Part shown: one piece after another, positions 43,937 through 57,001 of the stretch | How positions within the stretch are numbered: position 1 is the stretch's first letter | Layout: every line of letters begins with the position of its first letter | DNA from: Papiliotrema nemorosa | Taxonomy: Eukaryota > Basidiomycota > Tremellomycetes > Tremellales > Rhynchogastremaceae | NCBI GenBank assembly: GCA_032158125.1 | Contig: JASKOT010000017.1 | Span: 248,001-312,000 of the forward strand | Length of the DNA stretch: 64,000 nt | Direction: 5' to 3' | Made by a program: the position numbers and the translations under genes | The notes under the pieces: model-generated | What the model saw: only the letters and a program-made list of their open reading frames with translations | Databases searched by the model: none | Told to the model about the DNA's origin: nothing

Positions 43937-46900
43937 CTACCCGAACCATTTCGCATTCAGTGCTTTCCGACGAACCGCTGGTCGAGCGACGGCTATGCCC
44001 ACGCTCAGACCGGCAAGGGTGAGCAATAGCTGAGCCTTGTTGAAGCTATCGGTGAGGATATCAAATGTCCCGGAAGGATCGATGCCTTTGGTGAAGAATA
44101 GATCCAAACCATGGACGAGCAACAACGAAGTCGACTCGACTAGCGCAGGGGATGAAGTGAGCTGTCGAGCACCGAGGATCTGGTACTTGTGCGAAACAAT
44201 CTGCCTAGGGTCGAAGGGCAGTGCTGGGTCGTAAGGATATAACATCTCTTCCTTGTCCGCGGCGGTGGGCTTGCCAACGGGTCGACGAGGATCAAGCATT
44301 CTCTGCGGAATAGTGCCGACCTGGTTTTTCCCATTGATATCTAGTGGTCAGCCACAAACCTTGTCGGAAGGGGCCCACAGATGATATCCTTGGCGGTGAT
44401 GCCAAACTTTGAAGTTGACATTGCCAATGCCTTGATCTCGCCAGGCGCAATGAACACCTGAGACCGCCACGTCTCTATGTTACCGTGAGCACCGGAGAAT
44501 GATGACAGTCCCGGCCTGGCCTCATCAGTACAGTTTTCTCCTGATGCTCGAGGGCTCACGTATCGGCCTTGAACTCTCGCCTATCTTCGTACAGCTCGAC
44601 TGATGCGATTCTCCAACCCTGCTTGTCCAACCACGAGTAAACCAGCCAGTTGTCGCTCATCGCGACCTGGACACCCTTGTCCAGAACGATATCACGAAGC
44701 ACGACTTCGTAGATTCGGTGGCCAGACACAGTATCCAGGACAATCACCTTGGCTTGGTCATGCTTGACGTCCGAAGTGGTAAGAACAGTCAAATGGGGGT
44801 TGAGATACTTGTACAATGTCGATTTGTCTCCAATCGCTCGACCATAAGATGCGATTGGTCCATACGAAGCCGGTGTGATGTTCTCTAGGTGCTCATCGTC
44901 TGTGATCGCGAGCGACCACGTTGATGCAGTGTTCAGGGTGGAGTTTGTTTGTCCGGTCAAAACGTGTCCGGAGAGGATCGATCCCGAAATGTCCCTCGCA
45001 GTCGTAGTGAAGAAGAATTTGTGAGAAATGTCGAGGAGATCTTTGGCAACCTTCTTGCAGAAGGGGAAGATATGCACATTCTCGTTGGTATCGACGACTC
45101 CCAACACGCGGTTCTTGGATCCGCAATTCGTAAAAGGCGTCAAGAAAACGGTGTTGCGCTTGCCCTCGAAGATCATTTTGCCAAGGTCTCCTGCATTGCC
45201 GTCAGTCGCGCCAGCGACTTGCCCCGTGAAGGCGTCGATATGGTACCCCAGAGTTTGCATTTTCTGACCTTGTCAGCTATGCTCTATTGCCGAACCCTGA
45301 CGCTTACGCCGTTTCGTGTCCGGGTAGCGATGACCGCTAAAGTAGGATTGACACCCTCGCCTACCTCTCGAACCACCCACATTCCCTCAACGTAAAGTTC
45401 AGATCCTTGTTGCGTCGTCAAGCCCAAATTCCTGGTCCAGATAGTGTGACCGTTCGAGCTATCCATAGCAACGATCTTGCCTGTTCGCGTCACGGCTACC
45501 AACAGCTTTTGCAAGCCGAATTGATCTCGGTGGAGATTGGTCGCGTTGAGCGGAGCTGTGTGAAGGGTCGAGGCGTAAGTAGATGATGTAAAGCGCCGAA
45601 TGAACTTGTACACGTAACCGGGCAGATCCTGATGGTCAATTCAAGCGCAATTTCATTGAGCGGTGAGTGAACCTTTAATTCGGCGAGATGACGCGCAAGA
45701 CGAGCGAAAAAGTCTTCTTCTGCTAGAACATGCCGAACCTCTTCGACTTCTCTTTCGCCAAGCTCGATGAACTTCACCGCCGCCAGGTCGGCCAGCGACT
45801 CTTCTCGTGTCCAGAATGTCTTCTCCTGACTGACAAAGCGGATAGCGCCGCTCGAGGTCGTGAGGACGATGTGCGGTAGCTGTCCAGGACCGACATTGCC
45901 GTTGACCGCAGACTGATTGTCAGCAGTGCTCAAAATTCAAGACTAACAGCAAGAACAACTCCATGAAGATTCGTATCAAAGGGGAAAGTGAAACCGGTAG
46001 AAACGGCATCTCCGTTTGGCGATACGGTATTGGTCTCCGCTACCGCCAGCTTCCATCAGCAATGTCCTCCTCACTTCAAGACTCACGCCCATGGAAAACG
46101 ACCAGTAGACTCTGTTGAAGGTCACGCTGTCTTTTCCGAGTGCAGCGCTGTACACAGAAGACGACTTGTCCTCTGAATCGCTCGAATTTTCAAACTCATC
46201 CACCCGCTTTCCAGAATTGACATCGACAATTTGAACCCCGCCGCTCGTTTTCTTGCCCAACACCAGTCCGCGTGTACGAGATCCAACATCCAGGATCTCC
46301 CCGTATTTCGCCCCGTTACCAGGTAAAACATCCCTGACGGCGCCCAAGGCTCCTTCTTCCGAGATGTATGCTGATCGGATACGTCCATGTTCGAGCCATA
46401 CCACTCGGCCCGTACCGGCCTTGGTACCTTGCGCAAGGAGAGCTTCAGAGGGAGAGTTGACGATACTGGGGATCTGAGTAAAGTCACCCAAAGGTCTGGA
46501 AGTGTCCAGAGAGAATGAGAGGGTCGTCAGGGTTGTCCTGTCGATAGAGGAAGTCAATGCAAGGGTGTGGATGGTCTCGCCAGTCACCAAGATCTGTTTG
46601 AACAACACTGTGTCGCTAAAATAAGCCTTGGATTCCTCGTATCATTTGCACGAAGAGAGAAACTCACCCAGCACCAGGAGCTTCGAGGCCCCATTGCAGT
46701 GACCCATCTTTCATGCTCAACTTGGTAATCCTCCTCCCATCACTGAGTATTACTGCGCTCTCTCCATCTGGGGAGAACCCAACGTCCGTCCCGAGATGTA
46801 CAGGTGCAGTAAGATGTGCCGAGGTGGTCTGGTGCAGCTGTCGTTCCCATTTTACTTGACCTGACTGCAGAGAAAAAGCTCGAGCCGTCGATCCCGAAGG

Positions 46901-47314
46901 CCCGGACAGTAGTAGGACGCCTATATATCAGCTACAATTATCGTAGATGAGCCAATTCGCAGGACGCACTATCATCACGGACGTGATAGCTGACCACCGG
47001 GTCTGAGTCTTCGAGCTTGTATCGCCATACTTCGTGATCAGCCTGTACTCAAGACATCAAGAGAAAGGCCTACATATTTCGCCATCTGTAGCATTTAGAA
47101 CTGCCACGACGTTGCTCTTCGTGATAGAGATTATGCGGCGGCCGGAAGAGGTCTCGAGGAGGGAAGGGGGTGTAGGGTCGAGCAGCGGTACACCTATTAG
47201 CGGTTTGTGCCAATCAACTATTCCCGCCAGGTTGGCTTGTATCGCCAGGACTTGTAGTGAAGCCCATGTCAAGCCGATGAGCGCGAACAGAGGAGAGCCG
47301 ATGGTGATCCTCAT
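43937..47314 (-). CDS. EMC1: EMC1, ER membrane protein complex subunit 1
   Basis: Emc1 is the large luminal-propeller subunit of the conserved EMC insertase in the ER membrane. Start at ATG 47314 with a signal peptide (RITIGSPLFALIGLTWASLQ). Luminal PQQ/WD-like beta-propeller repeats follow: SGRRIISITKSNVVAVLNAT, LVTGETIHTLALTSSIDRTT, VDVNSGKRVDEFE and SNGHTIWTRNLGLTTQQGSE. The most conserved C-terminal end reads GKPTAADKEEMLYPYDPALP, FDPRQIVSHKYQILGARQLT, SSPALVESTSLLLVHGLDLF and a final helix QLLLTLAGLSVGIAV followed by a short basic tail. Nine or more short introns split the propeller, so blade-by-blade boundaries were not all checked. It is convergent with CET1, 94 bp away. Confidence 0.93.
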
Positions 47315-47554
47315 CTTCGCATAACGATGAAAGGTGTCTGAACAGTCGAAACATCGACCGCGAACTTGGTGCTCCAGCTAACCTATCTTGCGTTCCATCG
47401 GAAGCTGAAAACACGAATGCTCGACTGCGAGACCGAGCATTGTCATGCATCTGGGTATAAAAGGTACAGCGGTCCCAAGCATGGGTCAGGGAATTCGTTA
47501 CGAGGGTATGAAATATGTACGGGACGTAAAGTCATTGAAAGCGAGACGGAAGCT

Positions 47555-48906
47555 CTAGATACCTCCCGATGACGCCTGCTGTTTCGCGGACGACTCTTTG
47601 AGCGCCAAAAGCTGCTTGGATCGGAAAGTCTCATAATGAATCTGCGCAGTCGTCTCGATTAGATCCTGGAGATGGGTTCTGACAATTAGCACGACTCGAC
47701 TTGCATTCTTTTGTGCGCACCGAGTGAGGAAGTTTCGGAGGTAGACGAATTCGCAGTGTCGCTCGTCTTCCACATTGATCACGCCCCATTTGTTCTTTCG
47801 ACCTCGGACGGGTTTGCCATCAATCACGACATTTCGCTCCGAGCCGACGACAGCGAAAGGAAGCATGGACTGCATGTGAGCTGAGTCCGATGAAGAGGGA
47901 CAGGCGGCTCACCCTGATCCTTTCATTGAGCTGGAGTTCTGGCTCGTCATTCTCCTCGTTGTCGAATGGGTACAGTCGGATCTGATGATGTTGCATCTCC
48001 GCCATGATCTATGATAAGTTGAACTCCCAAGCTTGACTCACTCTCTGCTTGAAGATGGCTCGCTCTTCGAGCGTCAATGAGTCGGATTTCGCAATGACGG
48101 GAACAACATTGACAACCTCGGCCAGCTTTTTCAAGACGACAATATCGATCTCACACGTAAGTATGTAACTACACACAGTCGGATGTAGCTCACAGGCTTC
48201 AGAGTGTGTCCGGTGGGATTGATGAAGAAGACACAGCAGTGGATACGGGTATCAGGAATGAATCTGTCTCGCATCGCGGTGAGCTCCTTTCGCAAATATG
48301 CCGAGTGTTGATCTTTGATCTGGATCCGTCAGCCTCCGACCTCTGGCAAGAATCAAAACACTAACATGCTTGATAATAGGATCCCAGCATCCCTCGTTGT
48401 TGATCTGGTCGCCGTACCCAGGCGTGTCGATGATGTTGAGCCGGAGCTTGACTCCATTTTCGACAATGACTGCGGTATGAGTAAGAGTTCGACCCGTGCA
48501 TTTGGCTTACCGTGAGATTGAGCCGCGATTTCTGTGGTGGATTTGGGAGTGATTTCAGGCTCAAGTCGACCCTTCGAGTCCACCAGATGCGACGCAAAGA
48601 GGGTGTTGACGAGGGTTGATTTTCCCAACCCAGTCTGTCCTGGTGCTTGTCAGCTCCATCACACTTTGATGATCTCAGCAGCTCACCGACTACCATCACA
48701 TTGAACTGGAATCCCCTCTTCAGAAGCTTGTGCTCGATTTGGCGGGTGATAGCTGTATTTGTGAAAGGGAGCAGGAGGTCAAAGCGAAATGAAAGCAAGA
48801 TCAGCTGTTGCGTCTATGCGGCATAGTTGAACGTACAATCAAAACCGACATAAGAAGAGGCGTTGATCTCGTCCGCGTGAGGGGTAGGTGAGACTGCAGT
48901 GGTCAT
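47555..48906 (-). CDS. CDC10: CDC10-type septin
   Basis: Septin GTPase of the Cdc10 class, which forms the bud-neck filament. From ATG 48906: MTTAVSPTPHADEINASSYV, then after introns GFDSITRQIEHKLLKRGFQF, VMVVG joined to QTGLGKSTLVNTLFASHLVD (P-loop with GKST), LNIIDTPGYGDQINN, and MAEMQHHQIRLYPFDNEEND. MLPFAVVGSERNVVIDGKPV (switch/G4 region) and RGRKNKWGVINVEDERHCEF come next. It lacks a long C-terminal coiled coil, ending KQQASSGGI shortly after the septin unique element, as Cdc10 does. Several short introns. Secure as a septin; Cdc10 class by the missing coiled coil. Confidence 0.92.
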
Positions 48907-49715
48907 GATGAAAGCTGCGCAAGAGAAGAAGTGATGCACGAGATGTACAAGGTCAATGCCATGAAGGTCGGTTTCAGCTGCTCGCGTCGAGTGGGCCTCC
49001 TTGTGTGCAGGTTGGGTGGCAAACGTCAAAACGGGTGAAAACAGCTTGCGTCGCTGACCCTGTACGAACTTCGTGATCTAGCCATGATACAACGAGCAGC
49101 GATCACGGCAGATGATTGGACCTCTCCGATGATACAGCGTAAACATACCTACAGATGGCACCCTGCAGATGCGCAGGGGACAGGACGTTTGATTGTTCAG
49201 GCTGAGGAGAGACTGCTAGCTTCGCAGACTTGGAAACCCACACTCCTACGTCTCAATGTCAGATACACAAGGTTTGGGTGGCACCGCTCTTCAGCCAGTG
49301 TGAGCGGTCCGTCCTGCAACCATCGCTATAACTCGCTCTTCCGATGGGGATCTGTGCCTTCTGTGCAAGACCTTATGAAAGGTCACTTTACTCAACTCAC
49401 AATTTGTGATCGTGACCAGGGACTTTTCCAGTCTGGCTGCTACTGATCTGACTCACTACGATTCTGGTCTCTTTGGCTATCACTTGAACCTCAACCCTCG
49501 TCAGTGCGTTAACTGCCAAGGCATTCGCCACATCCATGTATCTTTACGTAAAGATTTCGTACGGATTGACTTTGTCGCCACCCAAAACACGCGTGGAGCT
49601 GCTGTTGATGTGTTTGTTTGTGCACAATCCTTCCATCCTTTCATCCCTTCCACCAAACGACACACTGTTGGCTATACGTATTTGGTTGACGGATCGCAGA
49701 GGAAGATACTGAATC
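48907..49715. promoter_or_regulatory. Divergent intergenic region between CDC10 and HEH1
   Basis: About 810 bp. Open frames at 49084-49446 and 49406-49819 are composition artefacts with no domain, and the latter overlaps the true first exon of HEH1 in another frame. No gene is supported. Confidence 0.5.
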
Positions 49716-52461
49716 ATGTCAGAAATACCACCACCCGAGGTCTACCTGCAGAAGGAGTTCGAGGCGAGCTCGCTAAAGGTCAGTTATTGGAAACAATATC
49801 GATAATATGGATCAGCTGATATACAGGTCGCTCAATTGCGGTGAGCTCGACCATGATGTCCACTCTCTTCTAAAATCTGACATGACAGAGGTCTACTTCT
49901 GGAGTATCAGGTCACTGTTCCTCACGGCAGCAAGAAAGCCGATCTAGTGTCCGCATTCGAACAGCACATTCGACCTCAAGGAGCGGTATGTCTGCGCTCC
50001 ATGGCAATAGCCAATGCTCATACGCTAAACCTGCAGAAGCTCTTGGCATCGGCGTCGAAAATACAACCAAGCAATTCTGGTATCATCAGCGTGGCGGACG
50101 ATGGTACCGAATCAGTCGCATCTACAGGTCGAAAGAGAGGCCGAAAACCCAAGAAGAGCGTAGCTGCACAATCAGAAGAGGAGGGTGATGATACGGATTT
50201 CATCCAAGTTGCACCGGAAGATATTGAGGAAATCGAACCACCGGTCAAGAAGCCTCGAGCAAAGTCTAGGAGAGTATCAGGAAGTGAGGACGCACAAGTG
50301 GTCATCGAACAAACTGTTCCCAAGCCTAGAGGTAGAAAGGTAAAACAAGTGGAGACGAGCTCAGAATCCGAAGTCGCTACTCCTGTAAGCCGAACATACT
50401 TGGATTTGAGCACTGATGAGTAGGCTCCGCAAAGTAGGCGATCACGAGCCTCCATGCCCTCCGCGTCTCCAGCGATATCTTTGCCTTCTGCCCCATCGTC
50501 CAGCCGTCGACGATCGATGATGCCATCCTCGGTGTCCATCACAAGCGAGATGCAGACTTTTGATGCCAACGAAAAGACGCCGATAGCCAAGAAGCGTTCC
50601 GAGCCGACAATCTCGTTTATGGACAACGTCAAGGAGGAGGATGAGTCCAAGACCCCGAAAAGAGAAGATAGCGGATTCTCAGACTTCAATCCTTTCCAGA
50701 GCGGAAGTGAAGAAGCCGCCGAGAGGGAGAGACGTCGACGAAAGGTGAGTGGACTGAATTTCATCTCTGATGACAGTCGTCTATCGGTTTATCGGCCAAG
50801 AAGTCCGTGCAGCCGCGTCGTTCGGAGCCTGCTCCAACGCATACACGGGATGTGCCGAAGTCACCTCCGGCTACGTCCCTTAGAAGGGTCGGGCCCAGTC
50901 GCGAGAATCTCAAGACTCCACCAAAGCCTATCCTGAAGGCGGCAGAAGAACAATCCCCTGTTGAGCAGTACAATCGACACGTCGCGGAGAAGCTGCAGGA
51001 AGTCACTGTGCCAGATAACGACAATATGGAGATTACCATCCGTCAAGCATCTAGCAACTCGCAGTCATTGGTCAAAAGTGTGGACGCAACGGTCGAGTCA
51101 TATGCGCCTGGAGTTTCTGCCAAGTCGGCAATACCTGCTCTGGCTCTCCTCGGTCTCTTGCTCAGTCTCGTGCTCAACTTTGCCAATCAGTCAGCTTCGA
51201 TTGGATACTGCGATTCATCGTCGTCCACCAACGACATTATGCTTAACAGGCAAAGCGCCCTGGATACCGCGAAATCCTGTATCGCTCATCGTACCGCCCT
51301 AGAAGTCGCTAATCCTGGATCGGGACAGCAGATTCACTGCGATGTCTCGGCGCTTCCCTTGGTTCCGTTTGTTCCCCGAGCTACGTCTTGTGCGCCTTGT
51401 CCTCAGCATGCCATCTGCGAAGATGGTGAAATCATCGCCTGTGAATCCGAATTCATCCTTGAACCATCAGTCTTGTCTATTTTGTCTCCGGCACTCAACG
51501 GTCTCCCTGGATTGGGTCCCCGACCTTTTCCTCCATCTTGCCGACCAGATACCGCGAAGAAGCGCATGATCGGTTCCATGGCTAAATCGATAGAAAGTGA
51601 TCTCGCCAAAGGTCGCGGTTTGGTGGTCTGCGCGAGATTGGACAAGGACGCTAGCCCGCAAGGACCGGGAGAGCTGTATGGTCGGGAAGAGGGTGCTCTG
51701 CGAGATCACTATGCCTCGATGCGAGACGTGAGTAGACTTGTATGGATCGAAAGATGTTGAAACTGATAACCAGCCTAAATTCAGCCGAGAACAATTCGAA
51801 GAAGTGTTTGAGGCGGCTCTGAGGGACTTGTTGGAGCACGATGATGTCGTCGAGACTATTACGAAGGAGTAGGTGACTGTTCGTGCCGGATCTGATGCTC
51901 AGTGGTCTCTCATACTACGCTGCGACCCGCACCGAGTTGACCTACGCCTGCCGCGCCAAGCTGCAAGCTATAGACACACTGGAGCAATGGAGACTTCAGC
52001 TTGCTTGTGAGTTGAGAGTGCTCGTTTCTCAAGGAAACCATACTAACCGCAAGCTACCGCGGCCGTTTCCATGGTCATCCTTTACCTGACGCAGACCTTC
52101 AAGCATCGCAAACAGGAGTCAGTCAGAGCTGAGGAGCTGGTCCAGGTTGTTCTCAGGCGCCTTCAAGACCAAGTGAGCTGTGTTTGTTGCGAAATAGCTA
52201 ACAATTTAGGAGCGATTGCACTACTCTGACCCGGCGCTCAACCCTAATCCATTCATCCCGCCAGAACAACTACGAGATCTGGTCCTCCCGGCAAAGGGAT
52301 CTACCCACTCACGAACTCGCCTCTGGCAACGAGTCAAAGACTTGGTCGAGATTAATGCAAATGTTGCGGTAAGCGAGCGTGAGGTTAATGGAGAGATGTG
52401 GAAAACATGGGAGTGGCAGGGAGTAGGCGAGCGACATTTGACCTGGCAGGATGGTGTATAG
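49716..52461 (+). CDS. HEH1: HEH1/SRC1, inner nuclear membrane protein (HeH + MAN1-Src1 C-terminal domain)
   Basis: The Src1/Heh1 family anchors telomeres and rDNA and tethers nuclear pores at the inner nuclear envelope. ATG 49716 opens a short exon (MSEIPPPEVYLQKEFEASSL) joined over small introns to the SAP-like HeH helix-extension-helix: KVAQLRGLLLEYQVTVPHGS, KKADLVSAFEQHIRPQGA. A ~300-residue disordered nucleoplasmic part carries NLS-like runs (GRKRGRKPKKS). One transmembrane helix (PALALLGLLLSLVLNFA) precedes a Cys-rich luminal segment (SCAPCPQHAICEDGEIIACE), a second membrane segment (AAVSMVILYLTQTF), and the winged C-terminal MSC domain (EELVQVVLRRLQDQ; RTRLWQRVKDLVEINANVAV). Luminal CxxC-type pairs are conserved. 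Stop at 52461. No anomalies. Confidence 0.92.
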
Positions 52462-52689
52462 AGGATAGATTGCAGATTCAGGCTTTAGTTCGGCATCCCA
52501 GCTCCAGTAGACAGACATGTCGATCCCGAGATTCGTACAGCAAAAGCGATGTGATTTGGGCTCTCATGGTATCGTTTTGTCAAAGTGTGTGCGCCACCTG
52601 CACGAGTTTCAGAAATTCATGTTTCGCCCTCGACGATCTCTCAATATCACTGCTTTCCACTTTTTACAACAACATCAACCTTCTTCAAC

Positions 52690-53537
52690 ATGGCTGCCAA
52701 ATCGTACAAATATGTCATTGGTGAGCTTTCTCATCGAGGACAGACATTGTCCACTGATCGAGATCAGAACACATGGAGGAAGACGACGAGACGACCAAAG
52801 CCCTTCCACCATGGGTTAATCTCGAGTACGCCCATATGCTCACTCTGACTGCACCTCATTCCTCCGTTCACTTCACTTCTCTCTCCTCTTCCTCGATCTC
52901 AGCCCTCCAGAAGCACCTCTCAGCGCACCCCCAATCGTCTAGCGCCCACGCGCACACTGAACCCATCTTGACTTTTCTTGAACAAAACGGTATCCCTCAA
53001 TCGAAAGTATGTCTCTTGGACCCTCGAGCGCCAAAAGTCCTCGCACCGGAAGATGGAGATGCGTTTGATGTGTTTTTGTATGGTGGCATCCTGGGCGATG
53101 ATCCGCCAAGAGACAGAACAGGGGAATTGAGAAAGTTGGGTTTCGAGGGAAGGCATTTGGGAGAGAAACAGATGACTACGGATACGGCTGTCGGAGTGAG
53201 CAAGATCATCGTAGAAGACAAGGGTGAGCTAGACAAGCTTCTTTGATTGTCTGACTATTTGCTCATGACCTAGTGCCGCTGGACAAGATACCATTCACTG
53301 TCAGCCCAGCCTAGTCGTCCCGAGTCATGCTGATCAGCTAGGATTTCCCGACCATCACCTTTGGCAAACATGAAGCTATTGAAATGCCTTTCAGTGAGTC
53401 TTCACTTTGATACTCATGCTCAGAGCTGTATTGACCGTGCAGGATACGTGAAAGACGATAAGGGAGAGCCAATTTTGCCTCCTGGAATGAAGGAACACCT
53501 CAAAGCGGATCTCAATAGGACGATTGATGACTTTTGA
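52690..53537 (+). CDS. SFM1: SFM1, SPOUT-fold protein arginine methyltransferase
   Basis: Sfm1 (yeast YOR021C) methylates an arginine of ribosomal protein Rps3; unusually it is a SPOUT-fold knot methyltransferase. ATG 52690: MAAKSYKYVI joined over a ~44-nt intron to EHMEEDDETT, LEYAHMLTL, VCLLDPRAPKVLAPEDGDAF, VFLYGGILGDDPPRDRTGEL, GEKQMTTDTAVGVSKIIVED (knot loop), then introns to VPLDKIPFT, DFPTITFGKHEAIEMPFRYV and GEPILPPGMKEHLKADLNRT ending DDF. All key segments of the family are present. Stop 53535-53537 is 116 bp from the convergent DsbA-like gene. Confidence 0.95.
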
Positions 53538-53653
53538 TCACCAGGTTTATGCACTGGACAGATTCTCGAATACTAGCGACATCCCTGGCAGGAGCTTCGG
53601 CTAATCAAGGTTGCTACTGTCTATCAGCTTGCTTGTTCCCGCATATCCTAGAC

Positions 53654-54489
53654 CTACGACAGGAACTTCTCCCATTCGTCCTTCCCCCACGAAGACGACA
53701 CCGAGTTCTCAACCAATCCGTCAAAAAGCACCGTTGGCGTGACGTGGATTCCATTCTGTCGTCCAATCTTGACTGCACCTATTCAGCGATGACCAGTCCA
53801 CTCTAATCTAGACACACTGTTGTGCTTCAACGCAGCTTCGGCAGTATTTCCACCATTAATCGACCCATCCTTGCCCTCCTTGTTCTGTAACGCATCTCGC
53901 AGCTCTCCAAAAACCTTTGATTTCGGGCCATTGATCTGGCCGTGCGACTCCAAGAGATCGGCAGCGATGGTGACGAGTCTGTCTCGGATTTGATTCGCAT
54001 TGAGAGACTGCACAGGGACATTGAAGAATTCTCGCTGTCCCTCAAATACCTAGGGTGGTCAAGGCGGTTTTTACTGCTAAGAAATGAGCGTACCGCTACT
54101 AGATAGGGCCAGAAGAGATCCGGATATCTCTGCCCGAAGGCCAGTATGGCCTCGGTGCTGAAGTGAGAAGCATAGTGACTAACGTCGGCCCCGGATCCTG
54201 TCTCGCTGTTTTGATGCAGGAGCTTACAAGGGTTGAGCGTAAACTCGAGGAATTACCTCCAGCTTTCCTGCATATTTTCCTCCCTTCTTCACCAGCGGGA
54301 CTACGTTCGCGTCAAGGCTCTTCACAAGCTTCAGCGAGTAAGGACAGATGGGATCAATGTACCTGTCTCTCAGCAAGACTCAAGCTGGCATCACCATGGC
54401 CGAGATGACCGGTCCACCCCACTCACACTTCGAGAGCCTGACCACCCGAGCCAATGCGGAGAAAGTTGAGAGCTCTTGGCACAGCCATC
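53654..54489 (-). CDS. DsbA/thioredoxin-fold protein (2-hydroxychromene isomerase-like)
   Basis: ATG 54489 (MAVPRALNFLRIGSGGQALE) is spliced by gtgagt...gagacag to VYIDPICPYSLKLVKSLDAN. The conserved CxxC-less DPxCPYS motif of fungal thioredoxin-like/DsbA proteins follows. GGKYAGKLEVIPRVYAQP joins over an intron to FHYASHFSTEAILAFGQRYP, then DLFWPYLVA and VFEGQREFFNVPVQSL. The last exon reads KIGRQNGIHVTPTVLFDGLV, ENSVSSSWGKDEWEKFLS, a family signature ending at 53654. Frame joins were checked by eye. Role: probably a cytosolic redox or isomerase-like protein of unknown substrate. It lies beside the aromatic-oxidation cluster, but its membership in it is only positional. Confidence 0.82.
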
Positions 54490-54814
54490 GTGGAATTCGT
54501 CCGAAGTCTTGGACAAACTGTGCTCGGCAAAGGGAGTGGTTATGCAGAGTGCCCATGACACCGCTGATGCCCGGTTCACCTCCACCGGCATCGTGGCGGC
54601 ATTGACCGAAGATCATTCGCCACCAGCCTGGCATCGTGAACACTGCGATTCCAGACAGCTGCCGGGGTTGGGTGACAGACCACGAGGTGAGTTCACGCTG
54701 AGACGTGGGATGCCTGCCATTCATTGTTTTCAAGCTAAGTGTTGTACACGATGGTTCTCTGGTTAACAAAGAGACCAGACCCCACGCCACACCAAAGCCA
54801 TCTTTGTGACTTTC
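54490..54814. promoter_or_regulatory. Intergenic, DsbA-like gene promoter and MFS terminator
   Basis: About 325 bp, with no gene. A minus-strand frame overlapping it is an extension of leader sequence. Confidence 0.5.
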
Positions 54815-57001
54815 CTAAACGTCTGCCTTGAGATCATCCCGGCGTTCCACTTGGGCATCCGTCTCGAGTTCAAGCCTCACCGCCGTTCTACTGGTGAAGG
54901 ATGAGCTAACATCGGTGACGAAGACCGCTGCTAAGATCCCACAGACTCCGAAGCCCAAGGTGGACAAGTAGACAATTTTAAACGAATCAGAGTAACCCCT
55001 TTTCATACCCTCGACAGCGAGGTTGAATATCTGTGTAGTAATTCCAGGAAGAGAATTGGCGGTTTCTGCAATGTCAGTCGCGTTAAAGGTCGACGGTGCT
55101 GAGCAACTCACCTGTGTCGCCACTGAGCAGAGCGGGGATAAGAGCAGACAATGTAGAAGACGGCAGATTATACTGGGCTACTGAGCTGATAATCGCGGCT
55201 GGGACCTTTTTGGGAATCTCCGAGCCTAAAATTGTGAGGTAAATCGACACTGGAATAAGTTTATCATCAACGACTTTGCTGCTTCTCACCCGCGACGGTG
55301 CCTCCTAGACTCCTGCTTGCTCCACAGAGACCAATTGCAACACCGATATCTTCGTCATCCTGACCAAAAGCTGTTGTCAAGAAGCAAAGGTTGACCTGTT
55401 CATGTCAATTTTCATCATAGAGGTTACCACGAATGCTCACAATAACGTGGAAGGGCAGACCCGCAAGCACTTGTAGGGCAATCCCGGCTGTCCTAGAATG
55501 GGGCGTCAAGGCCGACATGCAAGCGGTGGCAATGACCTGGGCCGTGATCCAAACTAAGAGTTGTCTGTTGGTCGGACCAAGCTTAGGGATAAAGGGGCCA
55601 ATGACACAGCCCTACCAAGGTGAGCTCAGACTTTGACAATGCCATGAGACTTACACCAACGAAGACTGCCACCCCCAAGGGCAGACCCAGCAGACCCACT
55701 TCGATCGTATTCTTTGCATAGAAAAGCGAGCTTTGCTGTGGCCATAGAGCAATCTGACTAAAGAAGACGGTGCCTGTCACGAAATGACACTTCGCCGTTA
55801 GCTCCGGATCACCTCGAGGATTTCACTTACAATGATGGGCAGGGTAAAGATCCTAGTTTTGCCGCGAAAGAGATGAGGAGGTACTATAGCGCGGTCGGCC
55901 ATGTAAATCTCCCAGCCAACGAAAAAGGCGAGAGCAACGAGGCCCCCGACAATCGGTCCGATCACGTGCGCATCCTTGGCATCGTATTGACCTATCGTAC
56001 TTTGAGCTGTGCCCCAACAAGGGCTCGGATCGTCTTTTGCTCACCTCCGGCCCAGATGACGCCCATCAGAAAGACTCCGAGACCCCCAGAGAACAGCACG
56101 ATGCCCACAAAATCAAGCTGAACGAAGAGACTCCATGAGCTTTTCCCATTGTGTTTTGGCGGAGCTGGAGGATGGTAGAAAGCGAGGCACATCAGGAAAG
56201 CAACGCCACAGAGGAGGATACCTAATCTGAATATCCACTTGTATGTCGTGTGCTGCAGGATTCCATGTCAGCTTGGTACAGTATCTCTCTCGGTTCTGGT
56301 GCCTAGACCTACAGCAATGATGAGGTGAGCAAAGGTCGAGCCGGAGAGATAGCCGGTGGGAGCGATACCGAGTTCCAGGAACGCAATGGCCATGGGACGA
56401 TACTTGTTTGGAACGATCTCGCACGCAGCAGCAGTGGCAGTCTGTGCGAGGCCCCCAGCGAAGCCAAGAATTATGATGCCTCCGATGAACGCCTGCAAAT
56501 CATTAACGGATTGCTGTTGAGATGGCTGGATATCCGATACTGCAGACTCACGGAAAAATTAGAGGTAAAGGCACAGATTGCAAAGCCGCCAATGGCCAGA
56601 ATGTTACTGCCGGTGATGATCCATCGTCGACCAAATATGTCGGAGAGCCTACCAGCGAGGACGAAAGCCACGCAAGTAGACATGAGCCAGCCGGAACTGA
56701 TCCATCCTTGGATTGATGTAGCATTGAACTCGGCAGCAATGGGTCCTAGAACCGAGGGCGTCATATTGGAGCCGACGCCCAATTGACTGCCAAAACTGAG
56801 ACATCTATGACATGTCAGGGTTGACAAGCGATTGTGAGTTGCCTATACTGACAATGCGCAAAGAGCCAAAAAAATCTTCCAGGTTGGATTCGCTGGTCCT
56901 TCATCGGTCTCCGCTGCCTCTGTACCCGTATTGAGGACTGGCGAGTCTTCTACGTGCTCCGATGTAGCCTTATTCTGAGAGAGTACTTCCTGTGGATCCA
57001 T
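54815..57001 (-). CDS. MFS exporter, TRI12-like (14-TM drug:H+ antiporter type)
   Basis: Start ATG 57001 (MDPQEVLSQNKATSEHVEDS), about 50 polar residues, then a chain of hydrophobic segments interrupted by short introns. Markers are GVGSNMTPSVLGPIAAEFNA, VAFVLAGRLSDIFGRRWIIT (conserved loop 2-3 DxxGRR), GLAQTATAAACEIVPNKYRP, LFVQLDFVGIVLFSGGLGVF, FFSQIALWPQQSSLFYAKNT and SGDTG, ending with VERRDDLKADV. The spacing and the VGSNMTPSVLGPIAAEF block match TRI12-like fungal exporters (DHA2/TRI12), which extrude toxic or secreted small molecules. Substrate not predictable. It is divergent from the monooxygenase at 57412, so co-regulation with it is likely. Confidence 0.87.

Noticed and set aside
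49084..49819. Two plus-strand frames upstream of HEH1
   Set aside because: No domain or conserved pattern; the second overlaps the true first exon of HEH1 in another frame.
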